A DNA stretch of 51,732 nt from Betaproteobacteria bacterium (GCA_009693235.1 SHXR01000030.1:1-51732), one strand, 5' to 3'. Positions 9,012 through 20,787 are shown, counted from the first letter of the stretch. Notes: a model not told the origin generated them from the letters alone. Made by a program: numbers and translations.

Positions 9012-9893
9012 ATGGCATCGTTGATGAAATGCAGGCGGCGGCTTTGGCAGGTGCGATTGGCGTTGACCGGGCTTGTTTTTGCCATGTCCGCAAGTGGTCA
9101 GACGGAGCCGATCGACGCCGGACCCTATGTGCCGACACCGACCGTCATCGTGGCCGAGATGCTCAAACTCGCAGAGATCAAAGCGAACGACGTGGTGATC
9201 GATCTTGGCTCGGGCGACGGCCGGCTGGTCATCGCGGCGGCCAAGCAATTCGGCGCGCGCGGATGGGGTGTCGATTATCAGGAGAGCCTGGTGAAGCTTG
9301 CCAATGACAATGCGCAAAAAGAAGGGGTCGGTGAGCGCACCAAATTCATTCACGGTGATCTGTTCAAAGCGAGCCTTAAGGATGCCAACGTCATCACGCT
9401 GTATTTGATGCCGGCTACAGTGGTCAAACTGGTACCAAAATTTCTGGAAGAACTGCGTCCCGGCACGCGCATCGTCTCGCATGATTATCCGCTGGCGCCC
9501 TGGCAGCACGAGCGGGTCGCGAACTTCGATTTCGAAGAAAAGGTGAAGATCAGCGGTACCGCCCGCACGGTGCTTTATCGTTACATCATTCCGGCGAAAA
9601 TCGACGGGGACTGGGTCGTGAACCTGCCCCAGGCCATCACACGGGGACCTGGCCGCTTCTCATTCAAACGGGATCCTGCCCTCAAGGTGCGGGGCGCGGC
9701 GGTCATCGGGGGACGATCGATCGCGTTGGACGACATCGAGGTCCGCGGTGAGGCGTTCAGCGCGCGGTTACAGGAATTAAAGCCAGGCGGCGAGCGCATC
9801 GCCTTCCGTGGTGTGATTGCAGGCGAGGTTATCACCGGCACAGCGGAAATTGCCGGCAAGCTGTCGCCATGGAGTGCGACCTTACGGCAGTAG
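9012..9893 (+). CDS. SAM-dependent methyltransferase-like protein with signal peptide
   Basis: 293 aa. After a basic start (MASLMKCRRR) a hydrophobic stretch ending FAMSASG reads as a signal peptide or anchor, followed by YVPTPTVIVAEML and a class I methyltransferase motif I, VIDLGSGDGRLVIAAA, an acidic motif II (GVDYQES) and a post-motif HGDLFKA. The Rossmann part spans about 30-190; the C-terminal 100 residues look beta-rich and are of unknown type. Methyl donor is cytoplasmic, so an exported location would be surprising; the protein could be membrane-tethered with the domain inside. The cue is the N terminus; an alternative start at residue 5 keeps the hydrophobic segment. Substrate unknown. 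Confidence 0.75.
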   Translation: MASLMKCRRRLWQVRLALTGLVFAMSASGQTEPIDAGPYVPTPTVIVAEMLKLAEIKANDVVIDLGSGDGRLVIAAAKQFGARGWGVDYQESLVKLANDNAQKEGVGERTKFIHGDLFKASLKDANVITLYLMPATVVKLVPKFLEELRPGTRIVSHDYPLAPWQHERVANFDFEEKVKISGTARTVLYRYIIPAKIDGDWVVNLPQAITRGPGRFSFKRDPALKVRGAAVIGGRSIALDDIEVRGEAFSARLQELKPGGERIAFRGVIAGEVITGTAEIAGKLSPWSATLRQ

Positions 9894-9949
9894 CCGGTGG
9901 CCGCCGCTAAGGCGTGGGCCGGGCCGGCCGCCAACCGCCTATCGCAGGG

Positions 9950-11372
9950 CTAATCCTTGGCTTTCAGGAGTTTCCTGACGCCGCGCGACATCACGATCTT
10001 GCCCTCCCGCTCGTAGGCCTCGCGATTGCCTTCGATGTCCTCCAGGCGGTAAAGATAGTTCACCATCAATCCCGCTGACTGTTTCAGTCCGCGGGTCGAG
10101 CGATCAGCCAGCCAATTGATGCGTTCCAATTGGGCACCGTTGCCAAGATGGAAACGGGCCACCGGATCGATCGGCCGCGGCGTTTCGTCGTCCATTTCCT
10201 GCGCCAGATAACGTGCGCAAAGCGTCGTGAGGATGGGTTCTAGCCGTGCCGCCAAGAGATCATCGGTGGCGAAATCTCGCCCCAGCGCCGCCGCCAGTAC
10301 AGCATGAGGATTGTTCGACCCGGCAAATTCGGTGAGGGTTTTCGGCTCGCAGGCCGAGAACAGGTCGGCGACCCGATCATGGAGCCGCCGGTCCAGCCAT
10401 TTACGAAAGCCCGGAATCGGTGAGAGCGTCGCAAAGGTTCGTAATCTTGGGAAGTCGGTGATCAATTGCTCGGCCACCCGCTTGATCAGGAAGCCGCCGA
10501 ATGAAACGCCACGCAAGCCATTTTGCGTACTCGAAATCGAATAGAAAATCGCCGCCGTTGCCTGACGGGGATCGGTCGCCGGCGCCGACTCGTCCAAGAG
10601 CACTTGGACGCTTGCGGCCATTTCCTGCACCAGCGCGACCTCGACGAAAACGAGCGGCTCATCGGGCATGCGCGGATGAAAAAACGCATAGCAGCGCCGA
10701 TCGGCACTCATGCGCTTTCGAAGGTCGCCCCATGAGCGGATCTCATGCACCGCTTCATAGGTGATCAGTTTTTCCAGGAGCGAGGCCGGCGAATTCCAGG
10801 AAAGGCGCCTCAGCTCGAGATTGCCAAGATCGAACCAGCTGCCAAGCAGTCCGTACAGTTCGTCATCAAGGACTTCAAGTTCCGGACTCGCGCGCACGTA
10901 GCGGAGCACGTCGGCACGCAGATCAACCAGAAACTTGACCCCTCGGGAAGCAGATTAAATTGCTTGAGGATGCTCATACGCGGGCTGGAGAGCGTTTGCC
11001 GCAGATTGGTCTGCGCGTTTCGCCGGTCCGGGCCGCCCGCATCGAGATAGGCCCGAATAGCAGCCGCCACCCGTTCATCATCGACGCTGAATTCTGAGAC
11101 GAGCATGTCGAGCAGATCCCGGCGTCCTTCGTCGTTCAGACCCGCATATAGCTCGGCAATCGCTTCAACGCGAGCCGGGCCGAGGCCTCACCGCTAATGT
11201 GATCTAAGCACTCCTGGAAGGTCGCACGCGCTAAGCGCCTTTGCCCGTGGCTGAGGGCGGCGGGCTCCGCCTTACTCGATCGGGACTGCAGCCAACCCCA
11301 CAACTCGCGCATGCGCAAGAAGGGCGTGTTACGCCGCCCATTGGGTTCGGCTTCGCGGCTGACGGCAGTCAT
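9950..11372 (-). pseudogene. malonyl-CoA decarboxylase, broken by two frameshifts
   Basis: Three overlapping minus-strand segments together give a 470-residue malonyl-CoA decarboxylase (malonyl-CoA to acetyl-CoA plus CO2). Segment one starts at ATG 11372 (MTAVSREAEPNG) and runs in frame to about 11180; segment two (VEAIAELYAGLNDEGRRDLL to FNLLPEG) runs to about 10940; segment three carries the rest, including YAFFHPRMPDEPLVFVEVAL, FYSISSTQNGLRGVSFGGFL and LSPIPGF. The second break is one base missing in a G run (plus strand C run near 10940-10944), the first one base missing near 11180. No other damage is seen, so either a recent pseudogene or reading errors. Divergent from recA. Confidence 0.82.
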
Positions 11373-11518
11373 GGGTGGGATCGGATCCGCAGATCTGTGC
11401 AGGGGGCAACTAGGCGAGGTACACGGAATAGTCTAACCACGTTGTATTACAGAATCGAGTCTGGAAGACCGGCATCTGTCGGGTATTTCGCGATTGCGAC
11501 GCGACGTCTCGGCGTGAC

Positions 11519-11549
11519 GCCTGCTGGCTCATCCTATGAGCCAGCAGGC
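11519..11549. repeat. perfect 14-bp inverted repeat in the recA upstream region
   Basis: GCCTGCTGGCTCAT at 11519-11532 is followed by a three-base loop (CCT) and its exact complement at 11536-11549. On the plus strand TCTTTA follows, too short a T tract for a confident intrinsic terminator. It lies about 105 bp upstream of the recA start and about 150 bp upstream of the divergent malonyl-CoA decarboxylase start. It could be a leader hairpin, a terminator or a small palindromic repeat. Confidence 0.8.
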
Positions 11550-11653
11550 TCTTTACAGTAGCGCTCTGGGTGGCCGGCATGACGGGGTTTCCGGGTGTGA
11601 TCGCACCCACCTCGGCCCGGCTTTGATCGATATGGGACAATGAAGGACACGCC

Positions 11654-12727
<1,074 letters not shown>

Positions 12728-12744
12728 CCGGCCTGGGATGCGCG

Positions 12745-13230
12745 ATGGATGAGAGCGAAGGCCGTGCGAAGCGCAAGCGGCCGACGATGTCCTTGCATGC
12801 GCGCGCCTTGAAACTGTTGGCTGGTCGGGAGTATTCCCGTGCCGAGTTGGCGAAGAAGCTCGCCTTCCATGCTGATTCTCCGGAGGTACTGGAAGCGCTG
12901 CTTGACGACCTCGTGCGCCGCAATGTGTTGTCGGATGCGCGCTATGCCGATGCGCGGTCGAGGCAACTCGCCCGCAAGTTTGGTCCCACCTGCATTCAAC
13001 ATGAATTGCGTTCCAAGGGGCTCGATCAGGAAACCGTCGAGCGCTCGGTCGATGTCGCGAAGTTAGGTGCGCTGGAAAACGCCCGAGCGGTTTGGGGGAA
13101 GCGCTTTGGCGCCCCGCCAGCCGATGCGCTTGCGAAGGCCAAACAAATGCGTTTTTTGCAGATGCGCGGGTTCTCCTTCGATATCATTCGCGCTGTAGTG
13201 CCAAGAGTCGGCGCTGATCCGGACGATTGA
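12745..13230 (+). CDS. recX: regulatory protein RecX
   Basis: 161 aa RecX, the RecA-filament modulator, built of three-helix repeats. LHARALKLLAGREYSRAELAKKL, the LLDDLVRRNVLSDARYADARS stretch and KQMRFLQMRGFSFDIIRAVV match the family. Start at 12745 is an ATG 17 bp after the recA stop; the alternative at 12787 (MSLHARAL) is nearer the conserved region. Transcribed with recA, the usual arrangement, so RecX made with RecA can damp its own inducer. Confidence 0.93.
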   Translation: MDESEGRAKRKRPTMSLHARALKLLAGREYSRAELAKKLAFHADSPEVLEALLDDLVRRNVLSDARYADARSRQLARKFGPTCIQHELRSKGLDQETVERSVDVAKLGALENARAVWGKRFGAPPADALAKAKQMRFLQMRGFSFDIIRAVVPRVGADPDD

Positions 13231-13261
13231 TCGGCTAGGGAGTAATGAAATTTCCAATCCG

Positions 13262-14286
13262 TTGACTGGCTGGGAAAGCGAGATGCGCGCGGCGTATCTT
13301 TACCGAGTGCTTGCTGATGTTGAGCAGGAGCCGCTGCGTGCCGGACTGTTCAGCAAGCTCGCGGGCGAAGCCGAACGTCAGGCAAAAATTTGGGCCAGCG
13401 GGGCCGTGCAGCGAGGCTTGCCCATACCAACCGCGTTTCGACCCGATCAGCGCACCGGGGTGGTCGCCCATCTGACGCGCCGATGGGGCCTCGCGCGATG
13501 CGCACCATCCTTGCCGCGATGAAGATTCGTGGTTTGTCCATCTACGGTCATGGTGTGTCTGGGCACCCCGCACCCACTTCCATCGAGGCGATGGCCTCCA
13601 GGCATCGCGGTGTCGGGTCCGGCGGCAATTTGCGCGCCGCGGTGTTTGGCGTCAATGACGGATTGGTTTCCAATCTGAGCCTGATCCTCGGTATCGCCGG
13701 CACCTCATCCTCTAACAGCATGGTCGTGCTGGCCGGGGTGGCAGGCATGCTGGCGGGCGCTTTTTCGATGGCGGCGGGCGAGTATGTCTCGGTGCGGTCG
13801 CAGCGTGAAATGTTCGAGTATCAGATCGGCCTGGAGCGGGAAGAACTCGCCACTTATCCCGCCGAAGAAGCCGAGGAATTGGCGCTTATCTACAGCGCAC
13901 GCGGTATGACCGAGGAGGATGCGGCTCGCCTTGCCAAGGCGAGCATCGCCGATCCGGATCTTGCACTTGATATGCTCGCTCGTGAAGAGCTCGGCCTTAA
14001 TCCCGACCAGCTTGGCTCGCCGATGGGTGCGGCGGTCTTCTCGTTGATCTCGTTTGCCGCCGGCGCCTTGGTGCCGTTGCTGCCATTTCTATTCTTGGCG
14101 GGCGATGGTGTGCTCGGCGTAAGTGTTGTCGTCACGGCCGTTGCGCTCTATGCGGTCGGTGCCTTGCTTAGCCTATTTATCGGTCGCAACGCCTGGCTTG
14201 GCGGCCTCCGCATGTTGGCGATCGGCGCCGCTGCCGGGGCGGCAACCTATACGATCGGTTCGCTCCTCGGTGTTTCCCTTGCTTAG
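13262..14286 (+). pseudogene. ferritin-domain VIT1/CCC1 family iron/manganese transporter, frameshifted
   Basis: The N-terminal segment (MTGWESEMRAAYLYRVLADV, about 80 aa) is a ferritin/rubrerythrin-like domain and the C-terminal segment a CCC1/VIT1 membrane domain (FGVNDGLVSNLSLILGIAG, MAAGEYVSVRSQREM, then hydrophobic segments), as in MbfA-type exporters. The reading frame slips at 13485-13492: RRWG continues as PRAMRTILAAMKIRG in the next frame, restored by one extra G in a run of four. The first segment starts at TTG 13262; an ATG with a good ribosome site at 13245 is out of frame and would fuse (MKFPIR) if a second base were missing near 13260. Probably intact in the organism if these are reading errors. 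Confidence 0.78.
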
Positions 14287-14295
14287 GCGCAACCG

Positions 14296-15542
14296 TTGAG
14301 TCTCGTGCTGCATTCGCTGGCGGGCTTTCTTTTTCTGCACGTCGTCGCCTGGATGTTGAGCGAAGATCGCCGGCGCATCGCGTGGCGTACCGTATTGCCC
14401 GGTATGGCACTCACGATCGCCTTGGCGGTGGTATTTCTCAAGGTGCCTTTCATTGCCGATCTCTTTCGCGCGTTGAATGATGCGGTAGGGCGCTGGAACG
14501 AGCGACCGCGGCCGGTACGTCGTTCGTGTTCGGATTTCTGGGCGGTGGCGCGCTGCCGTTCGATGAAAAATATCCGGGCTCTAGCTTCGTGTTGGCCTTT
14601 CGGGCCTTACCGTTGGTGCTGGTGATCAGTGCCTTGTCGGCGTTGCTCTTCTACTGGCGAATATTGCCGATGGTGGTGCGCGGATTCGCATTGGTCCTGC
14701 AACGTGCCATGCGGATCGGCGGCGCCTGTGGCGTGGCTGCTGCCGCGAACGTGTTTGTCGGCATGGTGGAAGCGCCGCTAGTGGTGCGTCCATACATTGC
14801 GCGGATGAGCCGCAGTGAATTGTTCGTTCTCATGACAGGCGGCATGGCGACCATCGCCGGTACCGTCATGGTGCTTTATGCGAGCGTGCTCGCGAACGCG
14901 ATTCCCGATGCCCTCTCGCATATTCTCATCGCATCGGTGGTGGCAACGCCCGCGGCGATCGTGGTGGCGGTACTGATGATCCCGCCCGCCGGGCCGTCGA
15001 CGGCAGATCATGTTGATTTACCACAGGAAGCGCACTCGGCCATGGACGCGGTCACCCGCGGCACGCTGGATGGCGCGGTGCTGTTGATCAACATTGTCGC
15101 GATGTTGATCGTGTTGGTGGCGCTCGTGCACCTCGTCAATCAAGGCCTTAGACTGTTCCCGCCCATCGCCGGAACGGCGCTGACGCTTGAGCGCATGCTG
15201 GGCTGGCTGATGGCGCCGGTCGTGTGGTTGATGGGCATCCCTTGGTCCGAAGCGGTGACTGCGGGTGGCTTGATGGGAATAAAAACCGTCCTCAACGAAT
15301 TCATCGCGTTCATGGAACTCGCCAAGCTCCCAGCGGGCGCGCTTTCGCCGCGCTCGACCTTGATGATGACCTACGCATTATGCGGCTTTGCCAATCTCGG
15401 TAGCCTTGGCATCATGATCGGTGGCTTGGCGAGCATGGCACCGGACAGACGCGCCGAGATCGTTTCGCTCGGCGCCAAAACCCTGGTTTCTGGCACGCTT
15501 GCCACGTTGATCGCCGGGGCGGTGGTCGGCATGCTGATGTAG
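14296..15542 (+). pseudogene. NupC-type concentrative nucleoside transporter, frameshifted
   Basis: CNT family nucleoside/cation symporter. The first segment (TTG 14296, SLVLHSLAGFLFLHVVAWML) ends in LNDAVG; the second continues ALERATAAGTSFVFGFLGGGALPF, VFVGMVEAPLVVRPYIARMSRSELFVLMTGGMATIAG and an end with NEFIAFMEL and TYALCGFANLGSLGIMIGGL, which are diagnostic. The slip is at about 14488-14491, where one base is missing in a GGG run. No stop codon other than those from the shift. Total length about 415 aa, normal for the family. Membrane protein importing nucleosides with H+ or Na+. Probably functional if the shift is a reading error. Confidence 0.8.
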
Positions 15543-15567
15543 CAGCGCGTGAGCGCGGGGGGGATCA

Positions 15568-16575
15568 ATGGACGTTGATCGAGACGAAAATCAATTGGCT
15601 GCCTTCGTGGCAGGCGAGCTCTTGAACGTTCATACCAGTTGGAACATTGGCGCCTTTGGTGCAATTGCCGAGTTTCATCATCAGACGGCGCCAACGATCG
15701 AAACAATCGATCGTACGTCTTTTGCCACCGTGACCAGAGGAGGTGCGATGCGCATCGGGCTCGATGCGGAGGCACGGCCGGTGGCTTACGAGATGCTGAG
15801 CGCCCGTGCCGGACTATGGTTGCATGGCGCGGCAATCTGCTTGCCCGCATACCGCGCACGCATGGGCGCCCGGACCACGATCACCGAACTTGGCGTCGAT
15901 GGCGACGCGATCAGGCCGCGCGATCGGGACGGTGTCTTGTTTGATTTGGGGCTTGGCCTGGAGACGCTTGATTTTTGCGTGCGCGCATCGGATGCCCGAC
16001 TCGTGCAGTGTCTGCGCCTTCATGAAGGTAAGCCGCTGCTTGACCATGCAGGACTCATTGCGCTGCTGAAAGAAGCAAGTCCGCATCGCGTCGCCCAATC
16101 GCGCCTGGCGCGGATCGAAGTGTTCCAGCCAATCGGGCAAGCAGGCGGCGCATCACCGGAAGGTCCGCACACCCACTTGCTGCCCGAGTTGTTTCGCGTG
16201 CACCGCAGCCATGCATCGACGTTGCCGATTCCGGAGGGCTGGTTACCGTGTGTGAGTGTGTATCCGGCGAGCCCAGTACAAGATGATCATGGTCGTGTGC
16301 GGCCATTCGATCCGGTCGCATACCAGCGCTTCGGTGCATGGCTCACGCAGTTTGGCGAGCCCACGTATGTGGCTGCAAAGCAAGCGTTATTCGATAACGT
16401 CCGCGCCGGGCGGTTGCCGCGCGACGTGCCGCGTGCGACGACGCGCCTGACGCGCAATGCGCACCGTATCGCCGTGCGGCAGTTGGCGCATCTCGATGGA
16501 TCATCGCCCGCGCTGGCCGCCTGGCAAGCGGCGCTTGAACCGGGCGAGCCGCGTCCGGCCAGCCATGCGCACTGA
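15568..16575 (+). CDS. conserved hypothetical protein
   Basis: 335 aa soluble protein I do not recognise. A GGGGGGATCA ribosome site precedes ATG 15568. It has no signal peptide or membrane segment and is rich in Ala, Arg and His. The central EGPHTHLLPELFRVHRSHA motif near residue 200, with two histidines and two more downstream, looks like a conserved core, and LPCVSVYPASPVQD follows. Codon use resembles its neighbours, so it is probably a real gene. It begins 25 bp after the NupC-type gene. Function unknown. Confidence 0.6.
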   Translation: MDVDRDENQLAAFVAGELLNVHTSWNIGAFGAIAEFHHQTAPTIETIDRTSFATVTRGGAMRIGLDAEARPVAYEMLSARAGLWLHGAAICLPAYRARMGARTTITELGVDGDAIRPRDRDGVLFDLGLGLETLDFCVRASDARLVQCLRLHEGKPLLDHAGLIALLKEASPHRVAQSRLARIEVFQPIGQAGGASPEGPHTHLLPELFRVHRSHASTLPIPEGWLPCVSVYPASPVQDDHGRVRPFDPVAYQRFGAWLTQFGEPTYVAAKQALFDNVRAGRLPRDVPRATTRLTRNAHRIAVRQLAHLDGSSPALAAWQAALEPGEPRPASHAH

Positions 16576-16639
16576 TCCTAGAGCGGGTGCGATTGACGCT
16601 GCTAAACTGCACCCAATCATGTCGCGTCCGGAGTAGATC

Positions 16640-17512
16640 ATGACGGCCATTGCATCCCCAACGCGCCTGCCGAAGGTCTTAAGCGAATCTGCGATCAAGC
16701 AGTTTCGACAGGAAGGTTATTACTTTCCGGTGCGTGCACTGTCTGCGGCGGACGCGCTCGCCTATCGGCGGCGCCTGGAAGAGCATGAAGCGCGCACCGG
16801 CAGCCCGCTTGCAGGCAGCATGCGGCACAAAGCGCATCTGCTGTTTACCTGGCTATGGGACCTGGTGCATGACCCGCGTATCCTCGATCCGATCGAAGAT
16901 ATTTACGGCCCCAACCTCTTTTGTTGGTCGACCAATTTTTTCATCAAAGAGGCCAATGATCCCTCCTTCGTTTCCTGGCATCAGGACGCGACCTACTGGG
17001 GCTTGTCGACGCCCGATGTCATTACCGCTTGGGTGGCGTTCAGTCCGGCCACCATCGAAGCCGGTGCGATGAAAGTTGCCCCGCGCACCCATCGCCAACA
17101 GCTCGCGCATCGCGATACCTTCAACGTACTCAATCTGCTCACCCGCGGGCAGGAAATCGCGGTGGATATCGATCAATCCCAGGCGGTCGACATGGTGGTG
17201 GCGCCAGGCGAAATGTCGCTCCATCATGTGCTGCTCTGTCACGGCTCGGAACCCAACCGATCGAACGACCGGCGCATCGGCTTTGCGATTCGCTATGTGC
17301 CTACCCATGTCCGGCAAATTTCCGGCGTCCGTGACAGTGCGACCCTGGTGCGCGGCACGGATACGTTCAATCACTTCGTTCATGAGGTCAAACCGGAAGC
17401 CGATCTCCATCCGGCCGCGGTGACGCGCCATGCGGAAATCACCGGACAACAGGCCAAGATTCTCTACCGTGGTACCGCGACCGAGAGTTTCGACCAAGTC
17501 GTGCGTCCATAG
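16640..17512 (+). CDS. phytanoyl-CoA dioxygenase (PhyH) family protein
   Basis: 290 aa Fe(II)/2-oxoglutarate-dependent oxygenase of the PhyH family. Iron ligands are seen as SWHQDATYWG (His-x-Asp, near residue 117), with the distal His in MSLHHVLLCHGSEPNRS and the Arg that follows in the DRRIGFAIRYVPTH segment binding 2-oxoglutarate. Members hydroxylate lipids, natural products or phosphonates, so the substrate is open. Start at 16640 has GGAGTAGATC upstream. The gene stands alone between a hypothetical and alaS. Confidence 0.85.
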   Translation: MTAIASPTRLPKVLSESAIKQFRQEGYYFPVRALSAADALAYRRRLEEHEARTGSPLAGSMRHKAHLLFTWLWDLVHDPRILDPIEDIYGPNLFCWSTNFFIKEANDPSFVSWHQDATYWGLSTPDVITAWVAFSPATIEAGAMKVAPRTHRQQLAHRDTFNVLNLLTRGQEIAVDIDQSQAVDMVVAPGEMSLHHVLLCHGSEPNRSNDRRIGFAIRYVPTHVRQISGVRDSATLVRGTDTFNHFVHEVKPEADLHPAAVTRHAEITGQQAKILYRGTATESFDQVVRP

Positions 17513-17685
17513 CGGTGCCCCGGCCGGCCACCAATCCTGGTCAGCCCGGCTCTGCAACCATCCCCTTCGCATTTGCACCCAGTTCGTTTTCAACGCAAAA
17601 TCAATGACTCAGCAGCGAAGGCGAGGGTGCCCAAAGCGCCCGCCGACCGCTGTATCCACGGCTCGCGCCACCAGATGCATCGACC

Positions 17686-20304
17686 ATGACATCCGCTGAA
17701 ATCCGCTCGCAATTCCTGCAGTTTTTTGCTGATCGAGGTCACACCGTCGTGGCGTCGAGCCCATTGGTGCCGGGGAACGACCCGACGCTTCTCTTCACCA
17801 ATTCCGGAATGGTCCAGTTCAAGGATGTTTTTCTTGGCAAGGAATCGCGCCCATTCACACGGGCCACCTCCTCGCAACGCAGCGTGCGGGCGGGCGGCAA
17901 ACACAATGACCTCGAGAATGTGGGCTACACGGCGCGCCATCACACGTTCTTCGAAATGCTGGGGAATTTTTCGTTTGGTGACTATTTCAAGCCGGACGCG
18001 ATCAAGTTTGCCTGGGAACTGCTGACCAAGACCTATGGCATCCCGAAAGAAAAATTATGGGCCACGGTCTATCAGGATGACGACGAGGCCTACGAAATCT
18101 GGATCAAGGAAATCGGCGTACCGGCCGATCGAGTGGTGCGGATTGGCGACAAGCCGGGCGCCGGCCGCTATCAAAGCGACAATTTCTGGCAGATGGCCGA
18201 TACCGGGCCATGTGGTCCCTGTTCTGAGATTTTCTATGACCATGGTCCAGACGTGTCCGGTGGCCCACCCGGTTCACCTGAGGCCGATGGGGATCGCTAT
18301 ATCGAGATCTGGAATCTCGTCTTCATGCAGTACAGCCGTGACGAGAAAGGCGTACTCACGCCGCTCCCCAAGCCCTGCGTTGATACGGGCATGGGATTGG
18401 AACGGATCGCGGCGGTGCTGCAGCATGTGCACTCCAATTACGACATCGATCTCTTTCAGGATCTGATCAGGGCTGCGGCGCGTGAAACCCGCACCAACGA
18501 CCTTACATCGAATTCACTGAAGGTGATTGCCGATCACATTCGCGCCTGTTCGTTCCTGGTGGTCGATGGCGTGATCCCCGGCAACGAAGGCCGCGGATAC
18601 GTACTCAGGCGCATTATTCGCCGGGCCATCCGACACGGCTATCAGCTCGGACAGAAATTGCCGTTCTTTCACCGCATCGTGGCCGATCTCGTCCGCACGA
18701 TGGGTGCGGCCTATCCGGAACTGAAAGCGGCTGAGGACCGTGTCACGCAGGTGCTCAAGGTCGAAGAGGAGCGCTTCGCCGAGACGCTTGAGCACGGCAT
18801 GAAGGTGTTGGAATCGGCTTTGGCGCGCGGCGTCAAAGTGCTGGATGGCGAAACGGCTTTCCAGCTCTATGACACCTACGGATTTCCACTCGATCTGACG
18901 GCCGATATCGCGCGTGAACGAAGGATCGCGGTTGACCAGGCAGGTTTTGATGTCGCAATGGATCGCCAGCGCGACCAGGCGCGCGCGGCGGGTAAATTCA
19001 AGATGGCGGCCGGATTGTCGTATGCCGGTGTCACCACCACCTTTCATGGCTATGACAGCTTGTCCCATCAGGGTCGCGTCACGGGTTTGTACCGCGATGG
19101 GGCTCTGGTGGATCGATTGCGGGCTGGGGAGCCTGGCGTGGTCGTGCTCGATCACACGCCGTTTTATGCGGAATCAGGTGGTCAGGTGGGCGATCGTGGC
19201 GAGATTAGCGGCGAGGGAAAATGTCTGTTTCGGGTGGGCGATACCCAAAAGGTCCAAGCGGACGTCTTTGGCCATCATGGCGCGATCGTGAGCGGTGAAC
19301 TCGCCATGGGAGATGTGGTCACGGCCAAAGTCGATGCGCCTTCGCGGGCCCGCTCAGCATGGAATCACTCCGCGACCCATTTGATGCATGCAGCGCTCAG
19401 AAAAGTGCTGGGCAATCATGTGCAGCAAAAAGGTTCGCTGGTGGACGCCCAGCGCACCCGTTTCGATTTTTCGCATCATGAACCGATGACGCCCGCTCAG
19501 CTGCGCGAAGTCGAGGCGCTCGTCAATCGCGAAATTCAGCGCAATGTGGTGGTGGCCGCGCGGGTCATGAAATACGATCAAGCCCTCAAGGCGGGCGCCA
19601 TGGCGCTCTTTGGTGAAAAATATGGCGACGAGGTACGGGTTATCGGCATGGGCGAATTTTCGACCGAACTTTGTGGTGGCACGCATGTGACGCGTACCGG
19701 TGATATCGGCTTGTTCAAGATCGTCGCAGAAGGAGGCGTTGCCGCCGGAATCCGGCGCGTCGAAGCGGTCACCGGTGAAGGTGCGCTGCTCCATGTGCAG
19801 GCGCAGGAAGGGCGTTTGTCCGAAGCCGCTGCTGCCCTGCGATCGAACCCGCTCGAAGTGCTCGAGAAAATCCAGCAGATGCAAGATAGCGTACGGGCAC
19901 TTGAAAAAGAGCTAGCGAAATTTAAATCCAAGATGGCATCTTCACAAGGCGATGATCTCGCTGCGATGGCGGTCAATGTGAAAGGCGTAATGGTGCTGGC
20001 TGCGTCGATGGAGGGTGCCGACGCGAAGACCTTGCGCGAAACCCTCGATAAATTGAAAGACAAACTGAAGTCCGCCGCGATCGTGCTGGCCGCCGTCGAT
20101 GGCGAGAAAGTTAGTCTGGTTGCAGGCGTAACGGCTGATCAGACCGGCAAGGTGAAGGCGGGTGAATTGGTCAACCATGTTGCGACGCAAATCGGCGGCA
20201 AAGGGGGCGGGCGTGCCGACATGGCGCAAGCGGGCGGTACCATCCCTGCCAAGTTGACGGAGGCACTGGCCTCCGTCAAAGGATGGGTGGAGCAGCGCGT
20301 GTGA
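17686..20304 (+). CDS. alaS: alanine--tRNA ligase
   Basis: 872 aa, the full class II synthetase. Order: N-terminal catalytic core ([55 protein letters not shown]), the tRNA-recognition domain, the editing domain with [26 protein letters not shown] and [13 protein letters not shown] (zinc ligands HxxxH and CxxxH), and the C-Ala domain ending [15 protein letters not shown]. Normal length. Its stop overlaps the next gene (TGATG), so a small membrane protein is co-translated. Confidence 0.97.
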   Translation: MTSAEIRSQFLQFFADRGHTVVASSPLVPGNDPTLLFTNSGMVQFKDVFLGKESRPFTRATSSQRSVRAGGKHNDLENVGYTARHHTFFEMLGNFSFGDYFKPDAIKFAWELLTKTYGIPKEKLWATVYQDDDEAYEIWIKEIGVPADRVVRIGDKPGAGRYQSDNFWQMADTGPCGPCSEIFYDHGPDVSGGPPGSPEADGDRYIEIWNLVFMQYSRDEKGVLTPLPKPCVDTGMGLERIAAVLQHVHSNYDIDLFQDLIRAAARETRTNDLTSNSLKVIADHIRACSFLVVDGVIPGNEGRGYVLRRIIRRAIRHGYQLGQKLPFFHRIVADLVRTMGAAYPELKAAEDRVTQVLKVEEERFAETLEHGMKVLESALARGVKVLDGETAFQLYDTYGFPLDLTADIARERRIAVDQAGFDVAMDRQRDQARAAGKFKMAAGLSYAGVTTTFHGYDSLSHQGRVTGLYRDGALVDRLRAGEPGVVVLDHTPFYAESGGQVGDRGEISGEGKCLFRVGDTQKVQADVFGHHGAIVSGELAMGDVVTAKVDAPSRARSAWNHSATHLMHAALRKVLGNHVQQKGSLVDAQRTRFDFSHHEPMTPAQLREVEALVNREIQRNVVVAARVMKYDQALKAGAMALFGEKYGDEVRVIGMGEFSTELCGGTHVTRTGDIGLFKIVAEGGVAAGIRRVEAVTGEGALLHVQAQEGRLSEAAAALRSNPLEVLEKIQQMQDSVRALEKELAKFKSKMASSQGDDLAAMAVNVKGVMVLAASMEGADAKTLRETLDKLKDKLKSAAIVLAAVDGEKVSLVAGVTADQTGKVKAGELVNHVATQIGGKGGGRADMAQAGGTIPAKLTEALASVKGWVEQRV

Positions 20305-20765
20305 TGAGACCCAACGGATTGGCGCGCATCCAACGCGGCGCCATCTTCACATGGCTGGCCGCTGCGGTGTTCATCGTTCTCGTGGTCCTGGCGGGCTATA
20401 CATGGTTGATCATGACCTGGAGCTATTCGACCGGCGAGCGGGCGGGCTGGGTCCAAAAGCTGTCGAACAAAGGCTGGGTGTGCAAAACCTGGGAAGGCGA
20501 ATTGTCCATCGTGGCTATGCCAGGCGCGCTGCCGGAGAAATTCCTATTCTCGGTCCAGAGCGATATGGTCGCCGAGCAAATCAATCGCAACATGGGCAAA
20601 CGGGTCTCGTTGCACTATGAACAGAAGGTTGGGATCCCCACCAGTTGCTTCGGCGAAACACGCTATTTCGTTACTCACATTACGATAGTGGACCAGACCC
20701 TCGTTGCGCCCAGCGTGCCGGAGGCGGGCGCGCCCGATCCCGGCGTGAAAACCAAGCAACAGTGA
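20304..20765 (+). CDS. small membrane-anchored protein of unknown function
   Basis: 153 aa. ATG 20304 overlaps the alaS stop (TGATG). One transmembrane helix at about 16-37 (WLAAAVFIVLVVLAGYTWLI) is followed by a periplasmic domain with GWVCKTWEGELSIVAMPGALPEKFLFSV and NRNMGKRVSLHYEQKVGIPTSCFGETRYFV, two cysteines that could pair. This resembles a family seen in betaproteobacteria with no known function. Coupled to alaS by overlap, but a functional link is not evident. Confidence 0.7.
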   Translation: MRPNGLARIQRGAIFTWLAAAVFIVLVVLAGYTWLIMTWSYSTGERAGWVQKLSNKGWVCKTWEGELSIVAMPGALPEKFLFSVQSDMVAEQINRNMGKRVSLHYEQKVGIPTSCFGETRYFVTHITIVDQTLVAPSVPEAGAPDPGVKTKQQ

Positions 20766-20787
20766 CCCCTACGCGTGAGAGTAAGGA

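Noticed and set aside
8463..9509. Long minus-strand open frame antisense to pncC and the methyltransferase gene
   Set aside because: It is the shadow of plus-strand genes with diagnostic motifs; its translation has no recognisable domain.
11400..11653. LexA operator upstream of recA
   Set aside because: Only a CTGT half-site (complement of ACAG at 11450) was seen; no CTGT-N8-ACAG palindrome.
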